In this document: in pieces, positions 16,484-23,964 of the stretch
How positions within the stretch are numbered: the stretch's first letter is position 1
Layout: each line of letters opens with the position of its first letter
Assembly (NCBI GenBank): GCA_034189505.1
Contig: JAXHUR010000005.1
Location: 1-64,000, forward strand
Direction: 5' to 3'
From: Geoalkalibacter_A sp034189505
GTDB taxonomy: Bacteria; Desulfobacterota; Desulfuromonadia; Desulfuromonadales; Geoalkalibacteraceae
DNA length: 64,000 nucleotides
The notes under the pieces: generated by a model
What the model saw: the letters and a program-made list of their open reading frames with translations, nothing else
Database searches by the model: none
What the model was told of the DNA's origin: nothing
Program-made: the position numbers and the translations under genes

Positions 16484-17470
16484 TCAGGATTCAATATAAA
16501 CATCGGACCACAATTCCTGAGGCTCGGGATCGGGACTTTGCTCGGCAAAACGAATCGCCTGCGCGATCCTCTCCTCCTCTTGCGCCTTGATCTCTTTCAG
16601 ATCGTCTTCACTGGCATTGCCTTCAGAAATCAACCAGCCGGCAAAATTTGGGATGGGATCGCGTTCACGCCAGACTTTTTCTTCCTGTTCGCTGCGATAG
16701 CTGCCCGGGTCGGAGATGGAATGTCCGCGGAAACGATAGGTCCGCGCCTCTATATAGCTGGGGCCGTTGCCCCGACGGGCATCCTTTATTGCGTTTCTCA
16801 CTGCCTCGTAAACTTTAAGGACATCCATCCCATCAACCTTAGAACCGGGAGTTTCATAGGCACAGCTTTTTTTATAGAGTTGATCCACGGCACTGGCGCG
16901 ACCCACGGCGGTTCCGATTCCATACATGTTGTTTTCACACACAAAGATCACCGGCGCGTTGTAAAGCGCCGCCATGTTCATGGCTTCGTGAAAAACGCCC
17001 TGATTGGTGGCGCCATCACCGAAGAGACACACCACCACCTCATCGGATTCGCGGTACAGGATCGAATACCCCATACCGACTGCCAGCGGCAGATGCCCGC
17101 CGACGATCCCGTACCCTCCCATGAAACGAAGGTCGGCATCGAACATGTGCATGGATCCCCCCTTGCCTCGGCTGACCCCGGTTTTTTTCCCATACAGTTC
17201 CGCCATCACATATTTCGGATCGGCGCCCTTGGCCAGGATCAGGCCGTGTTCCCGGTATCCTGCAATCATGTAATCGTCTGTGTGCATGGCGTGGGCGACA
17301 CCGACGCCTACGGCCTCCTGGCCACTGTAAAGATGAAGAAATCCTCCCATTTTCCCTTGACTGTAGAGTTCCGGGCAGGCTTCCTCAAACTGCCGAATCC
17401 GCACCATGTCGCGATAAATGGCAAGAAATTGCTGACGCGACAGGGAGGCGGCGTCCTGCTTCTCTTTCAT
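16484..17470 (-). CDS. pdhA: Pyruvate dehydrogenase E1 component, alpha subunit
   Basis: A 328-residue thiamine-diphosphate-binding subunit. The ThDP motif G-D-G...N-N is seen as 'GDGATNQG' through 'CENNMYGI' at about 148-178. The sequence 'YRFRGHSISDPGSYRS' contains the phosphorylation-loop region typical of pyruvate-type E1 alpha, and 'MGGFLHLYSGQEA' lies in the N-terminal part. It is the first gene of pdhA-pdhB-pdhC. The upstream 259 bp contain a terminator for the zinc-ribbon gene and presumably the pdh promoter, which I cannot place with confidence. An acetoin dehydrogenase is the main alternative. Confidence 0.92.
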   Translation of the reverse strand: MKEKQDAASLSRQQFLAIYRDMVRIRQFEEACPELYSQGKMGGFLHLYSGQEAVGVGVAHAMHTDDYMIAGYREHGLILAKGADPKYVMAELYGKKTGVSRGKGGSMHMFDADLRFMGGYGIVGGHLPLAVGMGYSILYRESDEVVVCLFGDGATNQGVFHEAMNMAALYNAPVIFVCENNMYGIGTAVGRASAVDQLYKKSCAYETPGSKVDGMDVLKVYEAVRNAIKDARRGNGPSYIEARTYRFRGHSISDPGSYRSEQEEKVWRERDPIPNFAGWLISEGNASEDDLKEIKAQEEERIAQAIRFAEQSPDPEPQELWSDVYIES

Positions 17471-17640
17471 AATTCATCCTTTCCCTGCTTTGCGAACCAA
17501 CTCGAAATACAGCCGATCATCTCCATATCATTGGGACTTTCGGTTAATGGTATCAAGTAAGTTCTGCTTGGCAAGCGGCGACCTTATGCCTGAAACAAGA
17601 GAGTAAAAGATATGGTTGGGGAAGGAAAAGCGCGAAGTCT

Positions 17641-17677
17641 AAAAAAAAACCGGCCAACGTATTCTGCCGTTGGCCCG
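17641..17677 (-). terminator. Rho-independent terminator after the zinc-ribbon gene
   Basis: An 8-bp stem (17652-17659 with 17668-17675) is followed on the minus strand by a run of nine T at 17641-17649. It lies about 55 nt after the stop of the 51-residue zinc-ribbon gene and separates it from the pdh operon. Confidence 0.8.
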
Positions 17678-17729
17678 TTTCCGGTGAGTGTATAATATGG
17701 TGTTGCAGCAGGAGTGCCCTTAAACCGGA

Positions 17730-17885
17730 TCACCCAATATAGACATTGTGGTTGCGGGCGCGGTTGGCAATGATGGTGGGATCCAGCACTTCACCGCAGG
17801 AGCAACACTTCCATGCTTCAAATGAACGAACAAAATCATAAAACTTTTCGGTGTACATCCTTCCTTTGCATTTGGGACATTTCAT
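17730..17885 (-). CDS. 51-residue zinc-ribbon protein
   Basis: A very short gene. The protein starts with 'MKCPKCKGRMY' (Cys3, Cys6) and has a second pair in 'KCCSCGE' (Cys27, Cys28 and Cys30), the spacing of a minimal treble-clef or zinc ribbon, followed by a conserved-looking 'LDPTIIANRARNHN' tail. It has a good GGGGG ribosome-binding site, its own terminator and a stop well before the neighbour. I recall similar tiny proteins in Geobacter-type genomes, all of unknown function. A nucleic-acid-binding or metal-sensing role is possible but not shown. The 164 bp upstream of it, to 18049, hold no gene that I can see. Confidence 0.75.
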   Translation of the reverse strand: MKCPKCKGRMYTEKFYDFVRSFEAWKCCSCGEVLDPTIIANRARNHNVYIG

Positions 17886-18049
17886 CGGATTTTCCCCCTT
17901 TTGAAGTTAATCACGAATTTTAAAGTGTGACTCTGGCAATATCAGCCATCGATAGTGAATCACTCTTTCACCAGATGTGCCAACTGCCTAGAATCAATGG
18001 TTAAAAAGGGGGGGCTTCAGCAATAAAGGACAAACTTTGTTATTATTTT

Positions 18050-18619
18050 TCAAGGCGTTAGCCTATTACAAAAAAAATTCTGCCACTGGGAAATTCGGCC
18101 GGCTCCAATGCCTTTAACACGTCTCAAACGATCGATCTGGCCAAAATCGCCATTCAATTGACGGTCCTGTTCGATTCTCTCTGCCAAACGCGGCCCAATT
18201 CCCGGCAATGCCTGCCAATCATCCACAGACATGCGGTCGGGGTGCAACGACACCCCAAGCGCCATCCGATGTGCGGCAGACATCCATGAGGTTTCAACTT
18301 CCAGTTTATTCAGGGAGTTGCAGAAAAACGCCAGGCGTTGTCCGTTCGCAATAGAGGCGTCGGGAATACCAGATTGGAGAGCGGGCCTCACACAATCCAA
18401 ATTCGTCAACGAAATGACGGCAAGCCACGGCAAACCGTCAGAAAATTGATAGATCCCCGGGCGAGGGACACCGGCGGCAATTTCCACAATGATCTGTGAG
18501 GAGGGGGCGGGAGGCAGGACCGGCGGCTCTTGCGCAGAAAAGAGCAACCGGCCCTGGCTCAGAAGCAGAAAAGTCAGTATCGCGCCGATCAGCAACAGCA
18601 CGCCCTGCCGAGCGTTCAT
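18050..18619 (-). CDS. Membrane-anchored helix-hairpin-helix (ComEA-type) protein
   Basis: A 189-residue protein with an N-terminal signal anchor (about 6-22), a central part I do not recognise (it has 'GVPRPGIYQFSDG', resembling the SLBB-like domain of ComEA), and a C-terminal pair of helix-hairpin-helix motifs. The first HhH is 'WQALPGIGPRLAERI' and the second 'LRRVKGIGAGRISQ'. HhH motifs bind DNA without sequence specificity; ComEA proteins receive DNA in the periplasm during transformation. Its ATG overlaps the cimA stop (ATGA), so it is translated last in that operon. A link to amino-acid synthesis is not obvious; this may only be a tail gene. Confidence 0.78.
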   Translation of the reverse strand: MNARQGVLLLIGAILTFLLLSQGRLLFSAQEPPVLPPAPSSQIIVEIAAGVPRPGIYQFSDGLPWLAVISLTNLDCVRPALQSGIPDASIANGQRLAFFCNSLNKLEVETSWMSAAHRMALGVSLHPDRMSVDDWQALPGIGPRLAERIEQDRQLNGDFGQIDRLRRVKGIGAGRISQWQNFFCNRLTP

Positions 18620-20193
18620 CCTTCGGCGCGGTAGTCTCGAATCAGTTTATACAGGAATGAATCGATCAGTGCCTGGTAGGAAGCATCGATGATGTTGTCG
18701 CTGACACCGACCGTGCCCCACCGTGTTTCCTTGTCGCCGGATTCAATGAGAACACGGGTAACCGAGGACGTACCCTTACCCGCCGGCAAAACCCGGACTT
18801 TATAGTCGAAGAGTTTGACCTCGCGCAGCTGAGGATAAAAATTGCCGAGGGCCTTGCGCAAAGCGTTGTCCAGCGCATTGACCGGCCCGTTTCCTTCAGC
18901 AGCCGTGTGCTCGATCCGTCCGCCGACCTTGACCTGCACCGTCGCCTCGGACTGGGGCTTTTCGTCTTCATGGCGCTTGCTGTCGATCACACGGAAGCCG
19001 ATGACGGAAAAGAAATGGCGCATGGTGCCCAGAGCACGGCGCATGAGGAGTTCAAAGGAAGCCTCGGCCCCCTCGAACTGGAATCCCTTATTCTCGAGGT
19101 CCTTGATATTCTCAAGGATTTCCTGGGTAACCGGATCCTTGCTGTCGAGGTTGATATTGAACTGCTCCGCCTTGGCCAGAATGTTGGAGCGGCCGGACAG
19201 GTCGGAGACCAACACGCGCGTCACATTGCCCACAAGCTCCGGGCGGATGTGCTCATAGGTCTCGGGATGGCGCTGGATCGCGGAGACATGCACGCCTCCC
19301 TTGTGGGCGAAAGCCGAATTGCCCACATACGGCTGATGCTTGCGGGGGATCATGTTGGCCATTTCATAGATGGTACGCGATACTGTACGCAGGTTGGCCA
19401 ACTGCTCGTCAGTGACGCAGTCATGCTGCAGCTTGAGCTTAAGCGCCGGAATAATGGAACAGAGATTGGCATTGCCGCATCGCTCGCCAAACCCGTTGAT
19501 GGTCCCCTGAACATGCACAGCGCCGCACTGAACAGCCATCAGGCTGTTGGCCACGGCACACTCGCTGTCGTTGTGGGCATGGATGCCGAGAGCAGTGCCG
19601 ATCTCGGCGCGAACCTTCTCCATAATCGGTGGAATTTCGTGGGGCAGTGTACCGCCGTTGGTATCGCACAGCACGATGCAGTCGACTCCCGCCTCCTCGG
19701 CCGCCTTCAAAGTCTTGAGGGCATATTCAGGATTGGCTTTGTAGCCGTCGAAAAAATGCTCCGCGTCGTAAACGACCTCGCCGACATGCTGCTTGAGATA
19801 GGCCAGCGAGTCATTGATCAGTTCGAGGTTTTCCTCCAGGCTGATGCGCAACGCCTCATGGACATGGAAATCCCAGGTTTTGCCGAAGATGGTCACCGTA
19901 TCGGGTTCAGCCTGAATCAGGGTGCGGATGTTGGCATCTTTTTCCGGAGTGCTGCGGGCGCGGCGGGTCGACCCGAAAGCCGCGATTTTCACCTGCTTGA
20001 GGCGCGCCTTCTTGATCTCTTTGAAAAAACTGATGTCCTTGGGATTCGATCCCGGCCAACCGCCTTCAATATAATGAATGCCCAGCTCGTCAAGCTGTTC
20101 CGCGATGCGGATCTTGTCCGCCACCAGAAAGGAAACATCCTCCGCTTGCGTGCCGTCACGAAGGGTAGTGTCATAGAGTTGAATCAGGCTCAT
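18616..20193 (-). CDS. cimA: (R)-citramalate synthase
   Basis: A 525-residue member of the isopropylmalate/citramalate synthase family. The catalytic 'LYDTTLRDGTQAEDVSF' (residues about 5-21) and the metal-binding 'HAHNDSECAVANS' are present, with a C-terminal LeuA-type regulatory dimer domain. 'EDVSF' and the 'YIEGGWPGSNPKD' segment are characteristic of citramalate synthase rather than homocitrate or isopropylmalate synthase. It condenses acetyl-CoA and pyruvate to start the threonine-independent isoleucine route known from Geobacter. The start is taken at the ATG at 20193 with GGAG upstream; the frame is open to 20250. It lies 78 nt after lysC, with a strong hairpin in the gap. Confidence 0.92.
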   Translation of the reverse strand: MSLIQLYDTTLRDGTQAEDVSFLVADKIRIAEQLDELGIHYIEGGWPGSNPKDISFFKEIKKARLKQVKIAAFGSTRRARSTPEKDANIRTLIQAEPDTVTIFGKTWDFHVHEALRISLEENLELINDSLAYLKQHVGEVVYDAEHFFDGYKANPEYALKTLKAAEEAGVDCIVLCDTNGGTLPHEIPPIMEKVRAEIGTALGIHAHNDSECAVANSLMAVQCGAVHVQGTINGFGERCGNANLCSIIPALKLKLQHDCVTDEQLANLRTVSRTIYEMANMIPRKHQPYVGNSAFAHKGGVHVSAIQRHPETYEHIRPELVGNVTRVLVSDLSGRSNILAKAEQFNINLDSKDPVTQEILENIKDLENKGFQFEGAEASFELLMRRALGTMRHFFSVIGFRVIDSKRHEDEKPQSEATVQVKVGGRIEHTAAEGNGPVNALDNALRKALGNFYPQLREVKLFDYKVRVLPAGKGTSSVTRVLIESGDKETRWGTVGVSDNIIDASYQALIDSFLYKLIRDYRAEG

Positions 20194-20215
20194 TGCATCT
20201 CCATCCTTTGCACAA

Positions 20216-20237
20216 GGGGCGACCCGCAGGCCGCCCC
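20216..20237 (-). other. GC-rich hairpin just upstream of cimA
   Basis: GGGGCG (20216-20221) pairs with CGCCCC (20232-20237) around a 10-nt loop in the lysC-cimA gap. There is no U tract, so it is not a terminator. It ends about 22 nt before the cimA start, close to the ribosome-binding site. It could stabilise or modulate the downstream message. Confidence 0.35.
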
Positions 20238-20271
20238 CGTTCAATTCCACGTTTCTTACCAGGAGTGGCGT

Positions 20272-21504
20272 CTATTCGGCCTTGACGTCTTTCTTCGCCA
20301 GGTCAAAGGCTTCATGCAGCACGCGCACTGCGAGTTCGGTGTATTTGGACTCGATCACGCAGGAGACCTTGATTTCACTGGTGGAGATCATCTGGATGTT
20401 GATTCCCTCCTGCGACAGGGTCTGAAACATTTTGCTGGCGATGCCGGAGTGAGAGCGCATGCCGACACCGACGATGGAGACCTTGGCGATATTTTCATCG
20501 CCCTTGACGCCGCTGGCGCCCACTTCCTTGGCCGTCTCCTCGACGATTTTAATCGCCTTTTTATAGTCGGTCTTGGGAACCGTAAAAGTCAGGTCCGTGT
20601 AGCCGTCGCTGGAGACATTCTGAATGATCATGTCGACCGTGATATTGGCGTGGGACAACGGCGAGAAGATCCGTGATGCGATTCCGGGCTTGTCAGGTAT
20701 GCGGAACACAGAGATCTTGGCTTCATCCTTATTGTATGTGACTCCCGAAACGAGCACGGTTTCCATATCTGCATCCTCCTTCGTAACCAGGGTTCCTGGA
20801 TTGTCGTTGAAACTGGAACGGACGTGGATCACCACATTGTATTTCTTGGCAAATTCCACCGAGCGGATCTGCAGCACCTTTGAGCCGAGAGAGGCCATCT
20901 CCAGCATTTCGTCGTAGGAGATTTTTTCCATCTTCGACGCTTCGGGGACAAGGCGCGGGTCAGTCGTATAGATGCCGTCGACATCCGTGTAGATTTCGCA
21001 GACATCGGCCTTGAGCGCTGCCGCCATGGCAACCGCCGAGGTGTCCGAACCGCCACGTCCCAACGTGGTGATATTGCCTTCCTTGTCGATCCCCTGGAAG
21101 CCGGCGACAATGATGATCGATCCGTTTTTGAGGTCTTCCCGAACCTTTTTATCCTCGATCTTCTGAATGCGCGCCTTGGAATAGGCGCTGTCGGTGATGA
21201 TCGGAATCTGAAAACCGAGATAACTTTTCGCCTTGTACCCCATGGACTGCAGGCACATCGAGAGTAGAGAGATCGAAACCTGCTCACCCGTAGCAACCAT
21301 CACATCGTATTCACGTTCGCTTGGGAACTCGCAGACTTCGTTGGCCAGAGCGACGAGCTTGTTCGTCTCGCCGGCCATGGCGGAGACAACCACCACCACA
21401 TCGTTGCCGTCATCATAGGTCTTGGCGACTCTGCGTGCTACATTGCGAATACGCTCGATGGTACCGACCGAGGTTCCTCCATACTTCTGAACCACCAGGG
21501 CCAT
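20272..21504 (-). CDS. lysC: Aspartate kinase
   Basis: A 410-residue aspartokinase. The N-terminal 'VQKYGGTSVG' (about 5-14) and 'GFQGIDKEGNITTLGRGGSDTSAVA' form the amino-acid kinase domain. Two ACT domains follow (about 265-410) for allosteric control, normally by lysine and/or threonine. It phosphorylates aspartate as the first step to lysine, threonine, methionine and diaminopimelate. It is separated from lpdA by 61 nt and has GGAGGAG in front of its ATG. The two-ACT, 400-residue form is the common monofunctional type. Confidence 0.96.
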   Translation of the reverse strand: MALVVQKYGGTSVGTIERIRNVARRVAKTYDDGNDVVVVVSAMAGETNKLVALANEVCEFPSEREYDVMVATGEQVSISLLSMCLQSMGYKAKSYLGFQIPIITDSAYSKARIQKIEDKKVREDLKNGSIIIVAGFQGIDKEGNITTLGRGGSDTSAVAMAAALKADVCEIYTDVDGIYTTDPRLVPEASKMEKISYDEMLEMASLGSKVLQIRSVEFAKKYNVVIHVRSSFNDNPGTLVTKEDADMETVLVSGVTYNKDEAKISVFRIPDKPGIASRIFSPLSHANITVDMIIQNVSSDGYTDLTFTVPKTDYKKAIKIVEETAKEVGASGVKGDENIAKVSIVGVGMRSHSGIASKMFQTLSQEGINIQMISTSEIKVSCVIESKYTELAVRVLHEAFDLAKKDVKAE

Positions 21505-21565
21505 AATCGTTTTCTCCTCCGTATGATGAGTAGCGGGCCTGGGCGCCCATCACTCGGGTATGACG

Positions 21566-22969
21566 TTATCTGCGGTCGCGGCGGCGCCCGGCTTTGTGAA
21601 CAGCCAGACCGGCGACATCTTCCGCCGCTTCCATGATCATTTCCGGCAGGGTGGGATGGGCATGAATCGTTTTCCCGCCGAGTTCATGCGCGCTCATGCC
21701 CGCACGCATGGCAGCGGCCACTTCGGCCACCAGGCTCGAAGCCTCGGCGCCCACGATGGCGGCGCCGAGGATGGCGCCGTCTTTTTTATCGGCGACGATC
21801 TTGACCAACCCCTGGCTTTCCCCCTCGCACTGAGCCTTGCTTGATGCCTGGTAGGAAAAGCGCCCGCTTTCCACCTCGATCCCCTGCTGCTTGGCCTGTT
21901 CTTCGGTCAGGCCGACCTGGCCAATCTCAGGCAGGGTGAAGATGGCGCTGGGGACCACCCGATAATCAGCTTTTTCATCGCCCCCCATGGCGTTGGCTAC
22001 AGCGATCCCGGCCTGATAGGAAGCCACATGCGCCAGCTGAATAATGTTGGTCACATCGCCGATCGCGTAGATTCCAGGGGCCGAAGTCCGCAACCCGTCA
22101 TCGACGGCAATGGCGCCGTCTTTTGTTTCAACTCCGGCATCTTCAAGGCCGAGATTATCGATGTTGGGAACACGGCCGACCGCAACCAGAACCTTCTCAG
22201 CCTCAACCTGCTTATCTCCAGAGAGGTAGGCCGTGACGCCGCCACCCTTGGCATCGAGACGCTCTACCGAAGTCTCTGTGTGAACTTCCACACCCAGGGA
22301 TTTAAAGGATTTCTCAACCTCCTTGACCACCTGGCGGTCGCTTTGTTCAAGCAGGCCCGGGAGCTGTTCCACCACCGTGACCCTGGTTCCGAGAGCGGCG
22401 AAAATTCCGGCAAATTCGCAGCCGATATAGCCGCCTCCGACAACCATCAGGCTGGCGGGAAGTTCTTTAATAGCAAGGATTTCCCGGCTGGTCAAAACAT
22501 TTTTCCCGTCTATCGACAGGGCTTTAGGGCGCACTGACCGCGAGCCGGTAGCGATGATGATGTTTTTGGCTCGAATGCGCCCGGTGACCTCGGGTCGCTT
22601 GATGCAAATCCGCCCCGGCTCCTCAATCAGAGCCTGTCCCCGGAACAGTTCCACCTTGTGTGCCTTGAGCAGCTGTTCAATCCCGCCGACCAGCCGCTTT
22701 ACAATGTTATCCCGCCGTTCGGCCGCGACCGCATAGTCCAGAGAGGGCTCATCAATCCGGATGCCGTGGTCTTCAGCATGCTTGAGGCGCTGCCAGAAAT
22801 GCGCGGTGCTGTAAAGAGCCTTGGTGGGGATGCAACCACGATTGAGGCAGGTGCCGCCAACCTTGTCTTTTTCGATCAGGCACACACAGGCGCCCTGCTG
22901 GGCGGCACGGATTGCAGCGACATATCCACCCGGGCCGGCACCGATCACAGCAATATCGAATTCCTTCAT
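21566..22969 (-). CDS. lpdA: Dihydrolipoyl dehydrogenase (E3)
   Basis: A 467-residue flavoprotein disulfide reductase. An FAD-binding 'GAGPGGYVAAIRA' is at 10-22, and the redox-active disulfide Cys41/Cys46 in 'GGTCLNRGC' follows. NAD-binding 'GGGYIGCEFA' lies in the middle, and the C-terminal interface motif has 'HAHPTLPE', which supplies the catalytic His-Glu. It reoxidises the dihydrolipoyl group of the E2 encoded at 14102, and possibly of a glycine-cleavage or 2-oxoglutarate complex. Its ATG overlaps the stop of tsaE (ATGA), an odd partner, so its expression is coupled to a housekeeping operon and not to pdhABC. Confidence 0.95.
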   Translation of the reverse strand: MKEFDIAVIGAGPGGYVAAIRAAQQGACVCLIEKDKVGGTCLNRGCIPTKALYSTAHFWQRLKHAEDHGIRIDEPSLDYAVAAERRDNIVKRLVGGIEQLLKAHKVELFRGQALIEEPGRICIKRPEVTGRIRAKNIIIATGSRSVRPKALSIDGKNVLTSREILAIKELPASLMVVGGGYIGCEFAGIFAALGTRVTVVEQLPGLLEQSDRQVVKEVEKSFKSLGVEVHTETSVERLDAKGGGVTAYLSGDKQVEAEKVLVAVGRVPNIDNLGLEDAGVETKDGAIAVDDGLRTSAPGIYAIGDVTNIIQLAHVASYQAGIAVANAMGGDEKADYRVVPSAIFTLPEIGQVGLTEEQAKQQGIEVESGRFSYQASSKAQCEGESQGLVKIVADKKDGAILGAAIVGAEASSLVAEVAAAMRAGMSAHELGGKTIHAHPTLPEMIMEAAEDVAGLAVHKAGRRRDRR

Positions 22970-23460
22970 GGTGCGGTCTCCTTTCGCCAGCGGGCGTCTA
23001 GATTCTCAATCAGACGCCATTCCGGTGCAGCATGCGCCTCTAAAATCAGGCGCCGACGGAATTCATCCAAACGTATCAGGGTGATAAAAAGACCTTCGCT
23101 GCGGTTTTCCTCGAACCGATCCCCCCATTCCACCACGGTCACCCCATCAGCGTCGAGATAGTCGCTGAATCCGAGATCTTCAAGGTCATCGGCGCCTGTC
23201 AGGCGGTAGAGGTCAAAATGGTAGAGCGGCAGACGGCCGCTGTACTGGTTCATCAGGGTGTAGCTGGGACTTGTGACCGGCTCGTCTTCGGGGATATCGA
23301 GCCCGCGGGCCACTCCCTGAGCAAAACAGGTCTTGCCCGCACCCAGATCACCTGCCAGGCGAATCAGCAAAGGCTTCTCGATCAACCGGCCGAGCAGCAT
23401 CCCGAGACGAGCCGTTTCTTCGGCACTTTCAGTTTCAACGGTGAGAACGTTTCTGGTCAT
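22966..23460 (-). CDS. tsaE: tRNA threonylcarbamoyladenosine synthesis ATPase TsaE
   Basis: A 164-residue P-loop ATPase. Walker A 'GDLGAGKT' is at 37-44, followed by 'VTSPSYTLMNQY' and 'YHFDLYRL', which are TsaE signatures. TsaE works with TsaB and TsaD to make the t6A modification at position 37 of ANN-decoding tRNAs. Its start overlaps the stop of the CBS gene by 4 nt and its end overlaps lpdA by 4 nt. Neither tsaB nor tsaD is in the window. Confidence 0.94.
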   Translation of the reverse strand: MTRNVLTVETESAEETARLGMLLGRLIEKPLLIRLAGDLGAGKTCFAQGVARGLDIPEDEPVTSPSYTLMNQYSGRLPLYHFDLYRLTGADDLEDLGFSDYLDADGVTVVEWGDRFEENRSEGLFITLIRLDEFRRRLILEAHAAPEWRLIENLDARWRKETAP

Positions 23461-23906
23461 CGTCCCATCGACCGGATGACATCGAGGCGTGCGACGACTC
23501 CGACCACTTTGCCGTCCTCAACCACCGGAATCAGGTGCGCTTTGTTCTCGGTCATCAGCGCGGCTACTTCCGAAACAGGGGTCTCCGGAGAGCAGGTCAC
23601 CGCCTCCGTAGAGCAGATCTCATCGACTTTGCGCGCCGTGATTTTCTCCACTTCTTTCTTGAATTCCTTCTCGCTTTCGAGATAAATCACCCAGTCGAAG
23701 ATCGAAACAACCGTCGGCAAATGCAGAGGCCGGTCCTGAGCCACCAGGTCTGTCTCGGTGACCACACCGAAAAGCTGTCCGTCTTCCTTGACGACCGGCA
23801 TGGCACTGATCCCTTTTTCCATAAAAAGGCGGGCCAGCTCTTCAATACCGGTATCGGGCTGAACGGAAATGACGTTGCGGGTCATGATATCCTTAGCTTT
23901 GAGCAT
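23457..23906 (-). CDS. Two-CBS-domain protein
   Basis: A 149-residue protein made of one Bateman module. CBS1 is at about 5-60 ('MTRNVISVQPDTGIEELARLF', 'FGVVTETDLV') and CBS2 at about 90-149 ('STEAVTCSPETPVSEVAALM', 'VGVVARLDVI'). Such stand-alone pairs bind adenine nucleotides and regulate partner proteins, but no partner can be named. It sits between NAD(P)HX repair and tsaE with tight overlap to the latter, so it may sense adenylate charge for this cluster. That is inference. Confidence 0.88.
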   Translation of the reverse strand: MLKAKDIMTRNVISVQPDTGIEELARLFMEKGISAMPVVKEDGQLFGVVTETDLVAQDRPLHLPTVVSIFDWVIYLESEKEFKKEVEKITARKVDEICSTEAVTCSPETPVSEVAALMTENKAHLIPVVEDGKVVGVVARLDVIRSMGR

Positions 23907-23964
23907 TGCATCGCATCCTTTATCAAGAAGTAAACGTTATCCGGTGAAAATAGTCCCATCGGCC

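Noticed and set aside
15380..17560. A 726-codon open frame opposite pdhB and pdhA
   Set aside because: It mirrors two well-recognised genes on the other strand. Its predicted protein is rich in His, Arg and Gln with no family match, typical of antisense frames in GC-rich coding DNA.
17940..17990. A possible sigma54 -24/-12 site (TTGGCAC on the minus strand) before the zinc-ribbon gene
   Set aside because: The -12 element has GA in place of GC at the correct spacing, so the match is incomplete.
18907..20676. A 589-codon open frame opposite cimA and lysC
   Set aside because: Antisense shadow of recognised genes, with no ribosome-binding site of note.
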